Counted from the stretch's first letter, positions 32,241 through 43,556 are shown. The stretch is 64,000 nucleotides of DNA from Blumeriella jaapii (GCA_009599575.1 VWND01000067.1:1302001-1366000); one strand, 5' to 3'. Program-made: numbers and translations. The notes: a model not told the origin generated them from the letters alone.

Positions 32241-33000
32241 GATTATATTTTTGAAAAAAAAAAACCTTTTCGAAAAGTTTGGAAATAACCGAACGATAAT
32301 TTTGCTGCTAAAAACACAATTTAAATCGTGATTTTATTTATAATCGAAAAAAAGAAAAATGCATATAAAATTATTTATTAATTGTTTTATTATTTTTGTT
32401 ATTTATTGTTTTCCTTTTTATTATATATTGTTTTATTGTTTTTGTTTCGCTTTATTTGTATATAATTTAATTATTTTATTTTATGTATATTATTTATTTT
32501 TAAAAAATCTTTTTATATTATTTGAAATATTTATTATACTTTTTTTTGTTTGATTGTATTTTTGTTTACCAAAATAAAAGTTTTGTATATATTTAAGCCG
32601 TATATCTGATATATTTATATTGCTCGTACATTTTACGAAAACTATTTTTTATGCATTTTATTATTTGCTACTTTTTGTACCGTTTATTTTTTTCGTTGTT
32701 TTAAACGGACGCTTGCCTAAACAATAATAATTTATTAAAAAAATAGCATACGGATTTTCGTAACTTTTAAATACAAATATTTTATAATTTTCGTATTTTT
32801 TTTAAATTACTTTTTAATAAATATAATATATTTTTTTAATTAATAAATTTATCGATATTATATTGTTTTTTAAATAAAACGTTGCTAAATTTAGCAAATT
32901 TATTTTTAATTTACTTTGAAACGGAATTATTATACGTAATTTTTTCGAATTTAAGCAAACATATAATACCGCTATTTTAAATTAATAAGCAGTTTTCGTA
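32241..33000 (+). other. Gypsy-B1, AT-rich stretch after integrase
   Basis: Very AT-rich and without a convincing coding frame. The open frame 32359-32553 (Phe/Ile/Leu-rich) is a composition artefact. It would be a 3' UTR or intergenic spacer between integrase and the next relic frames. Confidence 0.55.
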
Positions 33001-35421
33001 AAAATATTTATAAAACAATTCGATATAATAATTAAAAACGTCAACGAATTTTTATTTAATTACGAAAATTTTATTAAAATTGAATTTGTTCGCAAAAGCT
33101 TTAATTACGATGAATTTCTGCTGAATTACGATAACGCTTTAAAAGCTTTCGCCGAAGCAAAAAAAGTTCGAAATAATAAAAAAAAAGTGATAAATCGAGT
33201 TTTGCGCTTTTTATTAAATTAATAAAAAAAAAATTTAAAAATACGTTTTTAGCAAAATTACCGGTGTTATTTTATTTCGGCATTTCGCTCGTTTTTTCGA
33301 AACTATTACTTTTATTTAAAAAAAAATCTGGATTTTAAACGCTTATATTTTTAAAACGCAAGTTTTAAAAGCTAATAATCCAAGGGCCCGCAAATTTACA
33401 AGCTTTTTTACAGCCGTTTGCAAATTGATCGACGACGTTATGCAATTATATTAAAAAAAATTTTAATCGGTTGCGAAATTTTAAATTTGACTTTTTTTTA
33501 AAACAAAAAACTAAACGTCGCTAAATGCGGAATTTTTATACCGAAAAAAAAAAACGATGTTATTTCGATATTTTAAATTTACGACGACGAAAAAAACGAA
33601 AAAGCTAATATTATTTTTGTTTAATTCGAAAAAATATACGCGGTAGCAATTAATATTTTTAAAATAATTAAAATAATTCGGCGATTTTTATTTTCAATTA
33701 TCGAAAACGAATCCGAGAACGAAATCAAAAACGTAATAATAAATAACCGTTTATTCGAATATAAAAAATCTATTATATTTGTAAAAACGATTCCGAAAAA
33801 AATAAAAACAAAAAACGTAAAAAAGCGCGCCGATATTTTCGAAACTTTTTTTATTCGAAAGAAAAAACTATTCGCGTCGCTAATAAAAAAAACACCGCGA
33901 ATAAAAACAGCCGGAAATCGACGCCGAGCTATAATTTTTAAATTAATTAATAAAAAACGCGACAGTTTTACAAAATCAAATTTAAAAAACCCCGGCATTT
34001 CGAAAAAAAAAAATTTTAAACGATTTTAAATTTAACTTTTCGAAATTAAATACGCAAATACCAAAAACGCTTGCTGCGTTTAAAAACGTCGTATTATTAC
34101 CGCTAATCATTTAAATTTTAATAAAAGTATTTAAAATCTCGATTATTATACGATTCGACCGAAAAAGCTTAAAAAAAAATATCGAAATTATCGCGAAAAA
34201 AATTATATAAAAAATATAAAATCAAATTATTTTATTTAAAACTTTCGTTTTCGACGACGTTACGATTCAAAAGTTTTATTTCGATATTTTTATATAAAAT
34301 TCAAATAAATCCGTCAGCTTTTTTTTTTTTGCTTCGAACAAAAATTAAATTAAGCTTTTTTCGGAAAATTATAAATATAATACGCTAAAGCAAATAAAAA
34401 AAAACTTTAAAAATAATAATTCGTTTTTATTCGAGCTTTTTTTCGTTAAGAAACTCCGATTTTTTAATTTCGTTTTTACGAATAACGTTAACGTTAAAAA
34501 AAACGGCAAATTCTGCTATTTTTACATATGCTATTACGCGGCGTACTGCGATTTAATTATAAAAAAAATCGACGTTATCGGCTTCGCTAATCGATTCGCT
34601 GCTATTAAAAATTCGGATTACGACGTATTCGAATTTGATTTTAATAATTAATTTATATTCCGACGAAAAACTGCGAAAATTCTTAAAGAGCATATTAAAA
34701 TTTACTTGGGCTACGTAAATTTTAAAACAGATTTTAAAGCTTTTAGCGCGATTATAAAATTCGATTAAAATTAAAAAAAGTGGAAGCAACGAGTATTTTT
34801 AAAAGCCGACTTTTTTGGCTTTTCGACCGAAAATATATTTTAAAATTTATTTGAATTAAGCTGCGAATTCGTTAATTACGTAAGGTTTTATAACGGAAAA
34901 AACAAGTTATTATTATATTTTATATAAAAAAAAATAGCTATATATAAATATTATTTCCGATTAATTAAAATCCAAAAAACGCTTATAGCTTTTTTCGCTA
35001 ATATATTTTACAATTTCATTTAGCAAGCTTTTAAAATATATCCCGGCTTTTATTTCGCTGCGCTAATTATTCGGAACCTCGGAAACTATTGCTTCGTGGC
35101 TTATTTTAACGTTCCGATCGCTTTAAATTTCGCTAGCTCCGATCGTATTATAATTTTAAAATTCGATATCGCCGATTTTTAAAAAAAAGAAAAAATCGAG
35201 GATTTTACCGACGCTATTTTCGATTATTACGTTTTGCTTGCATTCGCATATAATTCGGAAATAATCGAAATCTATTTGCAATTATACTACGACGCTAAGC
35301 TAAATTAAAACTATTTAGAAAAGCCTAGTTTTTTCGTATTTTAGCGCGTTTAAAATAATGGTTTTAGTTATTTTATCGGATTACGAAACCGAAAGCTACG
35401 AAATAAAAAACGCAATAACTT
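33001..35421 (+). pseudogene. Gypsy-B1 extra 3' coding relic, part 1 (unknown function)
   Basis: Lies between the integrase end and the 3' LTR, where a standard Ty3/Gypsy has only a short UTR. I see long stretches of plausible plus-strand protein: DVTIQKFYFDIFIQN (near 34255), YICYYAAYCDLIIKKID (near 34525), AALIIRNLGNYCFVAYFNVP (near 35053-35112) and FTDAIFDYYVLLAFAYNSEI (near 35200). Stops replace likely Gln/Trp codons. No zinc finger, DDE, RT or envelope signature was recognised. The reading continues across Gypsy-C at 42757. The minus frames 33621-33998 and 34553-34789 are shadows. Confidence 0.5.
35417..35421 (+). repeat. Gypsy-C target-site duplication, left copy (AACTT)
   Basis: AACTT before the LTR, repeated at 42757-42761. 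Confidence 0.9.
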
Positions 35422-35834
35422 TGTAAGAATTGAAAGGCAGGGAAATACTAGTTCAAACAATAGAGCTCAGATAAGATTGGGTTGATAGTCAGACTGATCT
35501 CTACCTTCTACATCTCTAGTAGAAGGCGTGTATAAATACAAAAGGAGGGGTGGAGCCCTCGAGAAAAGTATTTCCCAGGAAACCAAGCGAACCCCATTTA
35601 GTATGCTTTCCAGCCCCTATCCCGACCTTTTCTCAATCCTTCTTAATATAACCCTAATAACTGGTTCCTTAGCAATCACTCCTATAAAATGTTTTACCTA
35701 AATATTATCTTCAGCCCCCATAATACTATCCGGCCCCCACGGCCTATCCGCAGAAAATGCTATTCGAAGATTGATAAAAGGCAGAAGGTTTTGGCGGATC
35801 ACCTGACTTATACACGTGATATTGGTTCCTGACA
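35422..35834 (-). repeat. Gypsy-C 3' LTR (413 bp)
   Basis: Plus-strand ends are TGTAAGAATTG and GGTTCCTGACA. It pairs with 42345-42756 and is the better preserved of the two. It holds CACGTG (35813-35818). On the plus strand it has TATAAATA (35531-35538), which points away from pol and towards the antisense gene. Confidence 0.93.
35531..35538 (+). promoter_or_regulatory. Plus-strand TATA-like box in the Gypsy-C 3' LTR
   Basis: TATAAATA on the strand that reads into the antisense gene about 630 bp downstream. The complement also reads TATTTATA, so the motif could serve either strand. The right LTR has a mutated form (TATATAAG, near 42452). Confidence 0.4.
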
Positions 35835-35850
35835 TTACCCCCCCCTCTAG
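35835..35850 (-). other. Gypsy-C polypurine tract
   Basis: The minus strand reads CTAGAGGGGGGGGTAA directly before the 3' LTR start TGTCAGGAACC. This fits plus-strand priming for a minus-oriented element and confirms the orientation. Confidence 0.8.
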
Positions 35851-36167
35851 GCCTTTGGTCCCCAAAAGCGACTGATTTCTTTATGCGTATAACGTGCGTT
35901 ACGCCTTCGAAATAACGTGCGATTTCTTCTGCTTTCGGTCGTAAATTATAGCTGTTTCTTCCGCTTTTAGTCGTAAATTATAGCTATTCTGCTGTTCTGT
36001 TTTCTTTGTTTTCGGTAGCGCTCGCATCTTCGTTGAAAAAGCCTTTTTCCTTAAAATGGCCGCCATCTTTCTGCTCAACTTCTTTTTCTTTTTCATCTTC
36101 ATTTTTTCATCAGCTTTTTTCTATTCCAATTAACTACTTCTCGCCGCGTTCGCCGCGAATTCTTAAA
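35851..36167 (+). other. Region between Gypsy-C 3' LTR and antisense gene
   Basis: Contains a direct repeat of about 32 bp (near 35929-35998; shared string GTCGTAAATTATAGCT) and an upstream repeat of AACGTGCG. Pyrimidine-rich on plus. It would be the promoter or 5' UTR of the antisense gene. A plus frame extends from 36006 but has no conserved feature before 36168. Confidence 0.55.
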
Positions 36168-36865
36168 ATGCCTTTGACTTCTATCTGCCTTCGGTGCGCC
36201 CGCCTAATCTCACGCGAAAGCATCACAGCGGACTTTTTGCCCTTTTGCGTTTTCGAGCTTCCCAGCGTAAAATGCAACCGCTGCAAAGCTTCGCATATTT
36301 AATGCTTTCCTGTGAATTCTCTAGATTTTTACTCGAACTCGCTTCTAATTAGCTACAAATTCCTGCCGCACGCGCCACCGAGACGCAAACCCTTCTCGCG
36401 GGCCTTAACGATTTTATAAATCGTTTCGATGCTGCCACCGCCGCTGCCGCCCCTTCTCCTTCTGCTGCCGAAGCCAAAGCTTTTGCTAAAACCTTTATCG
36501 ACTTTATCATTTACGACGCTTATATAAATCGTTCAAAAAAAAATAACGCTTCGGCTTTTATAATAATCGGAAATCGTGCGAATCGCGCCGCGGCTCGGGC
36601 TGCCGCCGCTGCTACTGCGCCCGTTCCTGCCGGTTTGGCGGCTGCTGTTGTTTTAAGGGCTTTAGCTGCGCCGGCCCCTTCCTTTAACGACGCCAGTATA
36701 AAACGTATTTTCCGACGTCTCGAAAACGTCGCTCGGATCCATTCTGACCAGTTGAATCAAATTCTGAATTTCCACGAAAATATCGTAGCTGCAATTCAGG
36801 ATTCGATTACGGCTATCGTAAAAACTTTAACTAGAATAAATCGAATACTTTGCGAATTCGTTTAA
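36168..36865 (+). pseudogene. Antisense gene carried by Gypsy-C: Cys-motif, Ala-rich protein (broken)
   Basis: Plus-strand gene opposite to pol. ATG at 36168 (context AAAATGC) opens MPLTSICLRCARLISRES, then VKCNRCKASH and C-F-P-V: Cys codons at 36186, 36195, 36273, 36282 and 36303, a possible zinc-binding C-x2-C...C-x2-C...C pattern. A TAA at 36300 (likely from CAA), a frameshift before 36330 and a TAG at 36350 break it. The second frame then runs open to 36865: an Ala-rich linker, then a helical stretch (RIHSDQLNQILNFHENIVAA). GC content and CpA content exceed those of the pol genes. I recall fungal hypothetical proteins with this Cys pattern but cannot name a function. Not a known gag or pol part. 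Confidence 0.62.
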
Positions 36866-37040
36866 TACTAATTCTTTTTTTAATCTGCCGCTGCTTTTGA
36901 GTCTGAAAAAAATAACGATAACGATAAAAAGGAAAATAACGATAAAAATAAATTGGCTTAGCGGCGATTCTAAAGTTTTCTAAATGTTTTTGTTTTCTTT
37001 TCCTTGCTTCTGCGGCGCGCATTCGTTACTGCTCCGTTGC
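36866..37040 (-). other. Gypsy-C, spacer between antisense gene and chromodomain
   Basis: Holds the 3' end region of both opposing genes. The minus frame 36831-37022 is Arg/Lys-rich and may be the basic tail after the chromodomain, but I cannot confirm it. Confidence 0.45.
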
Positions 37041-38740
37041 TATCACTTATCGTATTTTTCAAATATTTTTTTACAACCTTTTTTGCGTTCGTAAAATAGT
37101 TTTCTGGCTTCCAGGAATTTTCGCTTAGTAAATAACCCTTCTATCGCACCAAATAATATCGGCCCTTTTCTATATCTTTATAAGCCTGTATTAATTTGAC
37201 CTCGTATTTTTCGGATTTTTAAAGTTTTATTATACTATTCTTCGGCTCGATATCGTCCCGACCCTGCCAAAATTCTAATAAAAAAACGTAGAAAATATCG
37301 TAAATACGATATTAAAAAAGAAGCTCGAATTAGTAAACTTGGCCGTGCTCGTATATAACTCGCTTAATCTTAAAAAACCCTAAATATTTATCTGAAAGCT
37401 TTCGAAAAAGTCGCAGTTATCGGAAGTTTTTAATCGACAATAATATTTTGTCGCCTACTTGAAATCTAGTTTTTTTATATTTAGCGTCGTAAAATCTTTT
37501 ATAATTCGCGTTGGCTTCTTTTAGCTTTCTATTAAATACTTCTTTTTCTTTTTGCAATATTCTAACTCGTTCTTTCGCTGACGGTACCCCCCCTTCTACG
37601 ACGTCGCTCTCGACGTTGCTGCCAAGTTCTGGATAAAAGCCGTACAGCATACGAAAAAAAGTAAAACCCGTAAAAACGTATATCGAATTATTATACGTAA
37701 ACTCGGCTAAAGCAAGCTTCGTAGCCTAATCGTTTTATCGATAATCGCAGTACGTGCGAAAATAAAATTCTAAAACTTAATTTTAACGTTCCGTTTGGCC
37801 ATCGGTTTAAAAATAAAAAGCGGTGCTTAATCGACGTCGTATCTATAGGTAAAACATTACTAAAAACCAGAATTTACTAGTAAAAACTAATCCTCTGTTT
37901 GTAATAATCCTTTTAAAGCAGCCAAAATCTTTATAAACGTACTATATAAATATTTCAGCCAAATCTGGAGCTGAAATCGTTTTTTATATCGATATATATC
38001 TCGATAGCTTCGTATATCGGTTTATTATAACGAATATAAAATCGTAAACACGACCTCGTTTTTTACTAAAAAATAAATCCGTAATAAAATCCATAATTAT
38101 CTTTTCCCAAAGTTTCGTAGAAATCGAAAAAAAAGCTAACTCGCCATAAAGTCGGTGCCTTCTAAGCTTGCCTTTCTAATACTTTCTACACGTATTAACG
38201 TAACGCTTTACGTCGCCTCGTAAGCCAGGCCAGAAATACTTTTTTTCGACCAATTCTAGCGTTCGCCGAAAGCCTTAGTAGCCGGCGGTCGGGTCGTCGT
38301 AATTAATCTTTAATATCTCGCTTCTAATAGCGCTCTTATTCGAAATATACGCATATTCTTTGTAACGTAATAATCTATTTTGGCTTATACGCCAATATTC
38401 CTCGGACCCAGCTCGACTGCTTTGCGAAGCCGACTCGTACGTCCTCTGTAATACAAAAAAATTAAATTTTTACAATTTAAAAATAGTCTTATAAATCGGT
38501 TTTGCTAGCTCGTTATTAGCCGTTTCGAATTATAACAATACAACGGCTACGCTCCGTGGTATATATTGTTTGCAACCAGTAATACCAGCAAAAAACAATC
38601 CGGCGAAAAAGCCTTCTATTTGGCTCCTTCCCGCTTGCTTTCTACCTTCTGATCCCGTCAACAAAAGCTTCGAATACTCATCGGCGCGAAATGGTCCATG
38701 CCCCGACTTTAAACGTATTTTTATTACGAAAACACTCTAG
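37041..38740 (-). pseudogene. Gypsy-C integrase with C-terminal chromodomain (relic)
   Basis: Read leftwards. The core near 38030-37830 has MDFITDLFF-like sequence (first Asp) and IITNRGLVFTSKFW, where the second catalytic Asp became Asn. QTDGQTE-like sequence follows near 37800. The C-terminal domain is open at 37417-37650 (FYDAKYKKTRFQVGDKILLS). A chromodomain follows near 37050-37215: YEVKLIQAYKDIEKGRYYLV, then KGY, NSWKPENYF and AKKVVKKYLKN, a clear match to the aromatic-cage fold. Confidence 0.87.
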
Positions 38741-39400
38741 AATTTCTTAAATAAGCTAATCTTAGCTTACGATGCAACGTAGGCAGCTGCTCGTTATTTT
38801 TTTCTAAATCTTTTTTTAAATCTGGCCGGCGAAAAAAACCATCCGCCGGATTAAAAACTTCTGTTTTATATTCGATTGCAAAATCGTATTTAGCTAGCTC
38901 GTCGGCCCATTTCGCTTAGCGTCCGTTTAAACGTCTTTTCGTAAAAAAGTATTTTAAATTATAGTAATTTGTACGTATAATAATAACGTCGGAAGCGTTA
39001 CGTAAATATTGGCTCTATTATTTAAAAGCGTAAATTATAGCCATTAGCTCAGCGTCGTAAATCTCGTATTTTTGTTTTATAAAAAAAAGCTTTTTCGAAT
39101 AATACGCGATAGAATGCCAACGTGCCCTCGCACCTTCGCCGAACAATTAAAATAATATTCCGCTTATAACGAACTTCGAAGCGTTTGTTTCGATTTGAAT
39201 TTTCAATCGAAAATCGAAATAGCGTAGAATCGGTGCTTAGCAAAACTTTTCTTTTAAAAGTAAAAAGGCGAGCTTCGCTTCGAATAAAAAACGAAAAAGG
39301 CCCGACATCTTTCCTCGTTGCATTCTTTTCAAAAAATCTGTAATAAGTCGGCAAAGCTTAGCGTAGTTCTTAATAAAACGTCTGTAAAAATTGATAAAAC
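38741..39400 (-). pseudogene. Gypsy-C RNase H (relic)
   Basis: The complement reads IQIETNASKFVISGILFQLF near 39140-39200 (first catalytic Asp now Asn), WHSIAYYSKKLFF near 39090, KYEIYDAELMAI near 39040 with the Glu kept, and ADGFFRRPDL near 38830. The open minus frame 39049-39354 is out of frame with these motifs and is a shadow. Confidence 0.82.
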
Positions 39401-40150
39401 CCAAAAACATTTAAATATCTCGCCACGTAATAAAAAATGGCCATTTCCGAATATTATCTACTCTCCTTGGATCCATTTTAATTTCCGTAAAAATAACGAC
39501 GAAACCTAAAAACTCAATCGTATTCGTATCGAAAGCATATTTTTTCAAATTTCCGTAAAGTTTATTAATACGAAATCTTTCGAAAACTTTTTTTACCGCG
39601 TTTGTATAATCGTCGGAATTTTCGGAAAATATTAAAATATCGTCGAAATAAATTATACACGTAATATCCATTAAACCGATTAAAACTTAATTAATATACG
39701 CTTAAAAGGTTGCTGATGCGTTCGAAAGGCCGAAAGGTAATACGCAGTACTCGAAGTGTCCGTAACGAATGCGAAACGCAGTCTTTTATTCATCTCCCTC
39801 CCTTATTCGAAAGCGATGATACGCCCAAATAAAATCTAGTTTAATAAATATTTTAGCTTTTTTTAAACGATCCAAAGTTTCGCTTATAAAAAATAAAAAA
39901 GTTCGATTCTTAACCGTAATTGCGTTTAAACCCCTATAATCGACGTATAATCGTAAACTTCCGTTTTTTCGGTATAAACATTACCGGTGCGCCGGCAGAA
40001 TTAATAAACCTTTTTATCCAGCCTTTTTCTAAGCTCGAATCGAAATATTCGCGTAATTCGATAAGTTCAGATTCCGACAAAAAATAAATTGATCCTTAAA
40101 AAAGGTCTTTCCCCTCCGCGAAATTTATTCGATACTCCATAAAATAGTAA
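39401..40150 (-). pseudogene. Gypsy-C reverse transcriptase, palm motif intact (broken)
   Basis: The entry reads YRINFAEGKDLF near 40140, then LREYFDSSLEKGWIKRFINS and [11 protein letters not shown]. Then a shift of frame occurs near 39955 before [19 protein letters not shown]. It continues through the RYGHFEYCVLPFGLSNASAT-like block (near 39725-39790). The open frame 39411-39671 has YFDDILIFSENSDDY with both Asp present, then KKYAFDTNTIEFLGFVV. It is the best-kept Ty3/Gypsy RT in the window. Confidence 0.88.
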
Positions 40151-40770
40151 AAAGCTAGAATAACCGCGGCGGTATCGTCGAATACGTCGGCGTAATCGTC
40201 GTATTTAAAAAATAATTAATACTGTTTTTTAATAACTTTTTTTAAAACGATACAAAACGCTTGCTCCCTCTTAAATTCCTTTTTAAAACGTTTAACTATA
40301 ACGAAATTAAATTATAAGCGTTCGACTGAATATCGCCACGACTTAGCTCGAAAGCTTATAACGGGATCGATATCTCGCAACCAAAAAAACCCTAAAATAA
40401 ATAAAACCCCTGGGATATTTATATCGCAAACCACAAAATCGCTCTATATTTCTTTAATTATTCCATAACTATTAATGGCGCGAATAAATTGCGTATGCGT
40501 GCCGTAAATAATTACTTCTCTTCTCTCAACCGTAAATAAATCAATACGTTTTTAAATTGATTTCCATTTACATTTAATTAATAATTTTTAAATTACGCAG
40601 TTTTTCTCCGCGCCGCAATCGATAAAAGCTCGTTCCGTACGAATTTCGCTTTTAGCTCTTTTAATCTCGACTAAAATTATTATTCTCTGCCTTTTTTTTT
40701 CGCTCGATTTTATTAGCAGCGACGAAATTAAAATCGAGCGAAAGCTTTTCCCGAATTCTTAGATTTGTTA
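40151..40770 (-). pseudogene. Gypsy-C protease and linker (relic)
   Basis: The complement near 40590-40660 reads TERAFIDCGAEKNCVI, an Asp-Cys-Gly-Ala active-site loop in place of the common Asp-Ser-Gly-Ala or Asp-Thr-Gly-Ala. The following 400 bp lead to the RT entry. A stop follows NCVI. Confidence 0.8.
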
Positions 40771-42230
40771 GCTTCGGGACAATTTAAAACTATATATCCT
40801 TTTCTGTTACATTTATAATATTCGACTTCTGGACAATTGGCTATGCGATGCCTTTTCTTTTGGCAGCGACTGCATTTCGAAAAGTAAAAAAAGTCGTTAA
40901 AAATTTTAAAATTCTAAAGGATTTTGTTAAAATTGTCGTTTTTTCGCTTTCGTTTTTCTTTTTATAACGTATTTTCGAATCGAAGACGGTATATATCTGT
41001 TTTAGCCTTTAAACCTTAATCGTAAATATAAATCTTTTCCTTTTTCTTCTTTTTGCGCTCGTTTCGTCGTTTATTATCTTTCGTTTCGTCGCTAATAACT
41101 TTATTAACACTTTCGATACAACGAGCGATTAATACCAATTTTTCGTGCGAGCTTGTAGCTGCAATATTGCTTCGTTTAATAATTTCTTTTCGAAAAGTAA
41201 ATCGGAGTTTTGCGAAAAGCATCTTTTTTCTAGTCGCATCGTCTGTTATTTATAACTGCTATTCGAAATTATCTAAATAAATAACGAAATCGTCAACTGA
41301 TTCATGCTTTCTTTGCTTCGCTTTATCGTATAAATTCGAAGCCGCGATTTTTCGATTTTCCGCATCCATCAAAAAATTCAATATCCATTTTTTAAAATCG
41401 TCCCATATAATTCGAATATTCGTAAAACGTCGTTCGTATCCGGTCCATCTTCTTTTTATTTTATCGTCGAAAGCTAAAACACAAACGTCAATTTTCTTTT
41501 GATCGGTACAAAATATTACCCCTTTATCCTGGCGAAAGCTTCGCTTTACACGCCGAATAAAAAATTAAGCTTTTTCAATATTTTTCCTTCGATATATTGG
41601 AAAATCTCTCATTTTTGGTGCCCTTCGGCTCGAATTCGCTGTATTTTCTACAAAAGATATAATATGCTTAAAAAAAATACTAGATCGTTTCCAATAAATA
41701 TTATTATCGTAATGCTCCGAAAATACCTTATAATAATCGCCGGCTTAAATTATTTTCTGTCTTTTTTCAATTAAAACGGTGTTAAAAAATATAAAAACCT
41801 TTTTTTCGATATCTTCGAAAACGTTAAGTTCTCGTTGAAATTGTTTAACCTCCTTTCGGAATTCGTCTCGGCGTCTTAAAGTTTTTTCGAATCTTTTAAC
41901 TATTTCGTAGACTCTTTTCTCAGTTTTTTTCTGCTCCATTTTAGCTCGTATCTCTTTTACTTTTTTACGTTTATTATTTTTTTTTTGTTCGACGCGAATT
42001 CGTTTATTAATCAAATAAATCAAAATCTCGGTAAAAAGTCCTCCCGAATCGCTTTAAGCGTGGCCTCCTTTAATAATTTCTTCGATAAAAAAAGTTGGAA
42101 AATCGTCGCGCCCTGGTGGTGGGATTTTCGACCCTTGGTAAGACTGGTAACGTCAAAGAAAACGATAGTACGAAGTCTCCCTGAACAGCCGAAAATGCTG
42201 GGTCTTCTTAAATAGCCGGAAATGCTTATT
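40771..42230 (-). pseudogene. Gypsy-C gag with two zinc knuckles (relic)
   Basis: Gag runs leftwards from about 42023. The open frame 41745-42023 is a charged, probably coiled-coil stretch (KKVKEIRAKMEQKKTEKRVY). The frame 41016-41222 gives a Lys/Arg-rich end. Near 40780-40880 two knuckles sit in tandem: CSRCQKKRHRIANC, intact C-x2-C-x4-H-x4-C, then YYKCNRKGYIVLNC, in which one Cys and the His have become Tyr. Confidence 0.8.
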
Positions 42231-42344
42231 CTCTACGAATGCGAAAAGCCATAATATCGATAATAACGATATAAGTGTAATAATATAATAAAAAATTGTT
42301 TTAATAATATCGAACTGCCGTCCCGGTAAGTAAAAAGATCAAAA
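42231..42344 (-). other. Gypsy-C leader
   Basis: Short non-coding stretch between the 5' LTR and gag. The minus strand right after the LTR reads TTTTGATCTTTTTAC; no tRNA-type TGG start is seen, so the primer-binding site is not identified. Confidence 0.5.
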
Positions 42345-42756
42345 TGTAAAAATTGAAAGCAGGAAAATATTAATTCAAACAATAAAGCTCAGATAAGATT
42401 GGGTTAATAATCAGACTAATTTCTACCTTCTACATCTCTAGTAAAAAGCGTATATAAGTACAAAAGAAGGGATGGAGCCCTCGAAAAAAGTATTTCCCAG
42501 AAAACCAGGCGAATCCCATTTAGTATGCTTTCCAGCCCCCATCCCGACCTTTTCTTAATCCTTCTTAATATAACCTTAATAACTGGTTTTTTAGCAATCA
42601 TTCCTATAAAATGTTTTATCTAAATATCATTTTCAGCCCCTATAATACTATCCGGCCCCTACGGCCTATCCGCAGAAAATGCTATTCGAGGGTTGGTAGG
42701 AGGCAGAGGGTCTTGGCGGATCACCTGATTTATACACGTAATATTGGTTCCTGACA
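42345..42756 (-). repeat. Gypsy-C 5' LTR (412 bp)
   Basis: Plus-strand ends TGTAAAAATTG and GGTTCCTGACA. It differs from the left LTR mainly by C-to-T and G-to-A. CACGTG is mutated to CACGTA here. The TSD AACTT follows. Confidence 0.93.
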
Positions 42757-43556
42757 AACTTTTATTAGCTTTTCGATTAAGCAAAAGATATTTGTTAAAT
42801 TTAAAATCTAAAAAACCGACGGCGCGATATTAATTTATTCGAACAATTATACGGCGCAAAAATATAAAAACTATTTCGAAAACGACGTTTCGATAATCAA
42901 TTTAATATTATTTGTATTACGACGAAAATAATTATAATATTTTCGATAGTTTTAATTACAAACGATTATTTTCGAATTATTTCGTGGAATAGTCTTTTTT
43001 ATAAGCTTCGAAGCTTTTTCGAAAGCATTCGTCGGTAAATAGCCGTAGTCCGACCTATTAGTTTTACGCGAAGCAAAAGCGTTAATCGGTTTTAATTACG
43101 ACGAATTAATCGATTATTTTTACGATTTTAATACAAAACTTTTCAGCGCTTTTTGCAAAGCGTAAAACTACGTTAAAAGCTGAAATTTATTATTTACGAA
43201 GAAAAGTCGTAAAAAGCTTTCGTCGCCGCGACGCTTAATAATATTATCGACGAAAAAGCTATTAAAACGTTTGTAAATTAAAACGATACCTCGATTAACG
43301 TTTTATTTAGCCATTTTTTAAAAAAGCAAAATAAATAAAATAATTTATACGATAAGCGAAACGCTATATTTTTATAAAAGCGAATAGTAAAAAGGTTAAA
43401 AACGGATTAAAAGATTAAAAAAATACGAGATTAAAAAGTTCGGTTTTTAATTAATTAGTTTTTAAATTATATAAAATAAATTAGATTGCATTTATTAGAA
43501 TTATATTTTTTTTTAAACGTAATTGAAAACGATTACGTATATTATTTAAAACAGGA
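42757..43556 (+). pseudogene. Gypsy-B1 extra 3' coding relic, part 2 (unknown function)
   Basis: Continues the frame broken by Gypsy-C. Plus readings include INLFEQLYGAKI (near 42832), TRSKSVNRFQLRRINRLF (near 43055), AFVAATLNNIIDEKAIKTFV (near 43218), INVLFSHFLKKQNK (near 43295), YIKxIRLHLLELYFFLNVIE (near 43470) and YFVLIKFGSFNYSRGINFSE (near 43570, running into the LTR). It is rich in aromatic and charged residues. I recognise no domain. A purine remnant (AACAGGA) precedes the LTR. Confidence 0.5.

Larger units (their letters stand above)
35422..42756 (-). mobile_element. Gypsy-C: chromovirus with intact boundaries and an antisense gene
   Basis: 7335-bp element with LTRs of 413 and 412 bp and TSD AACTT. 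Pol is on the minus strand: gag (right), protease, RT, RNase H, integrase, chromodomain. At the left, between the chromodomain and the 3' LTR, sits a plus-strand gene relic (36168-36865). RIP is milder than in A, B and D: longer frames survive and the RT palm motif is intact. It is inserted in the extra 3' region of Gypsy-B1. Confidence 0.93.

Noticed and set aside
32359..32553. Hydrophobic 64-codon frame after Gypsy-B1 integrase as an envelope-like protein
   Set aside because: Composition is almost only Phe, Ile, Leu, Tyr and Cys from extreme AT content. No signal peptide, cleavage site or conserved Cys pattern was found.
39049..39354. 101-codon minus frame as a separate gene
   Set aside because: RNase H motifs (ETNASKFVISG, KYEIYDAELMA) lie in another frame of the same strand over the same bases.
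33001..43556. A separate nested element explaining the Gypsy-B 3' region
   Set aside because: I looked for TIRs, LTR pairs, poly-A or triplet tails and TSDs bounding 32241-35421 plus 42757-43556 and found none. It remains possible but unsupported.
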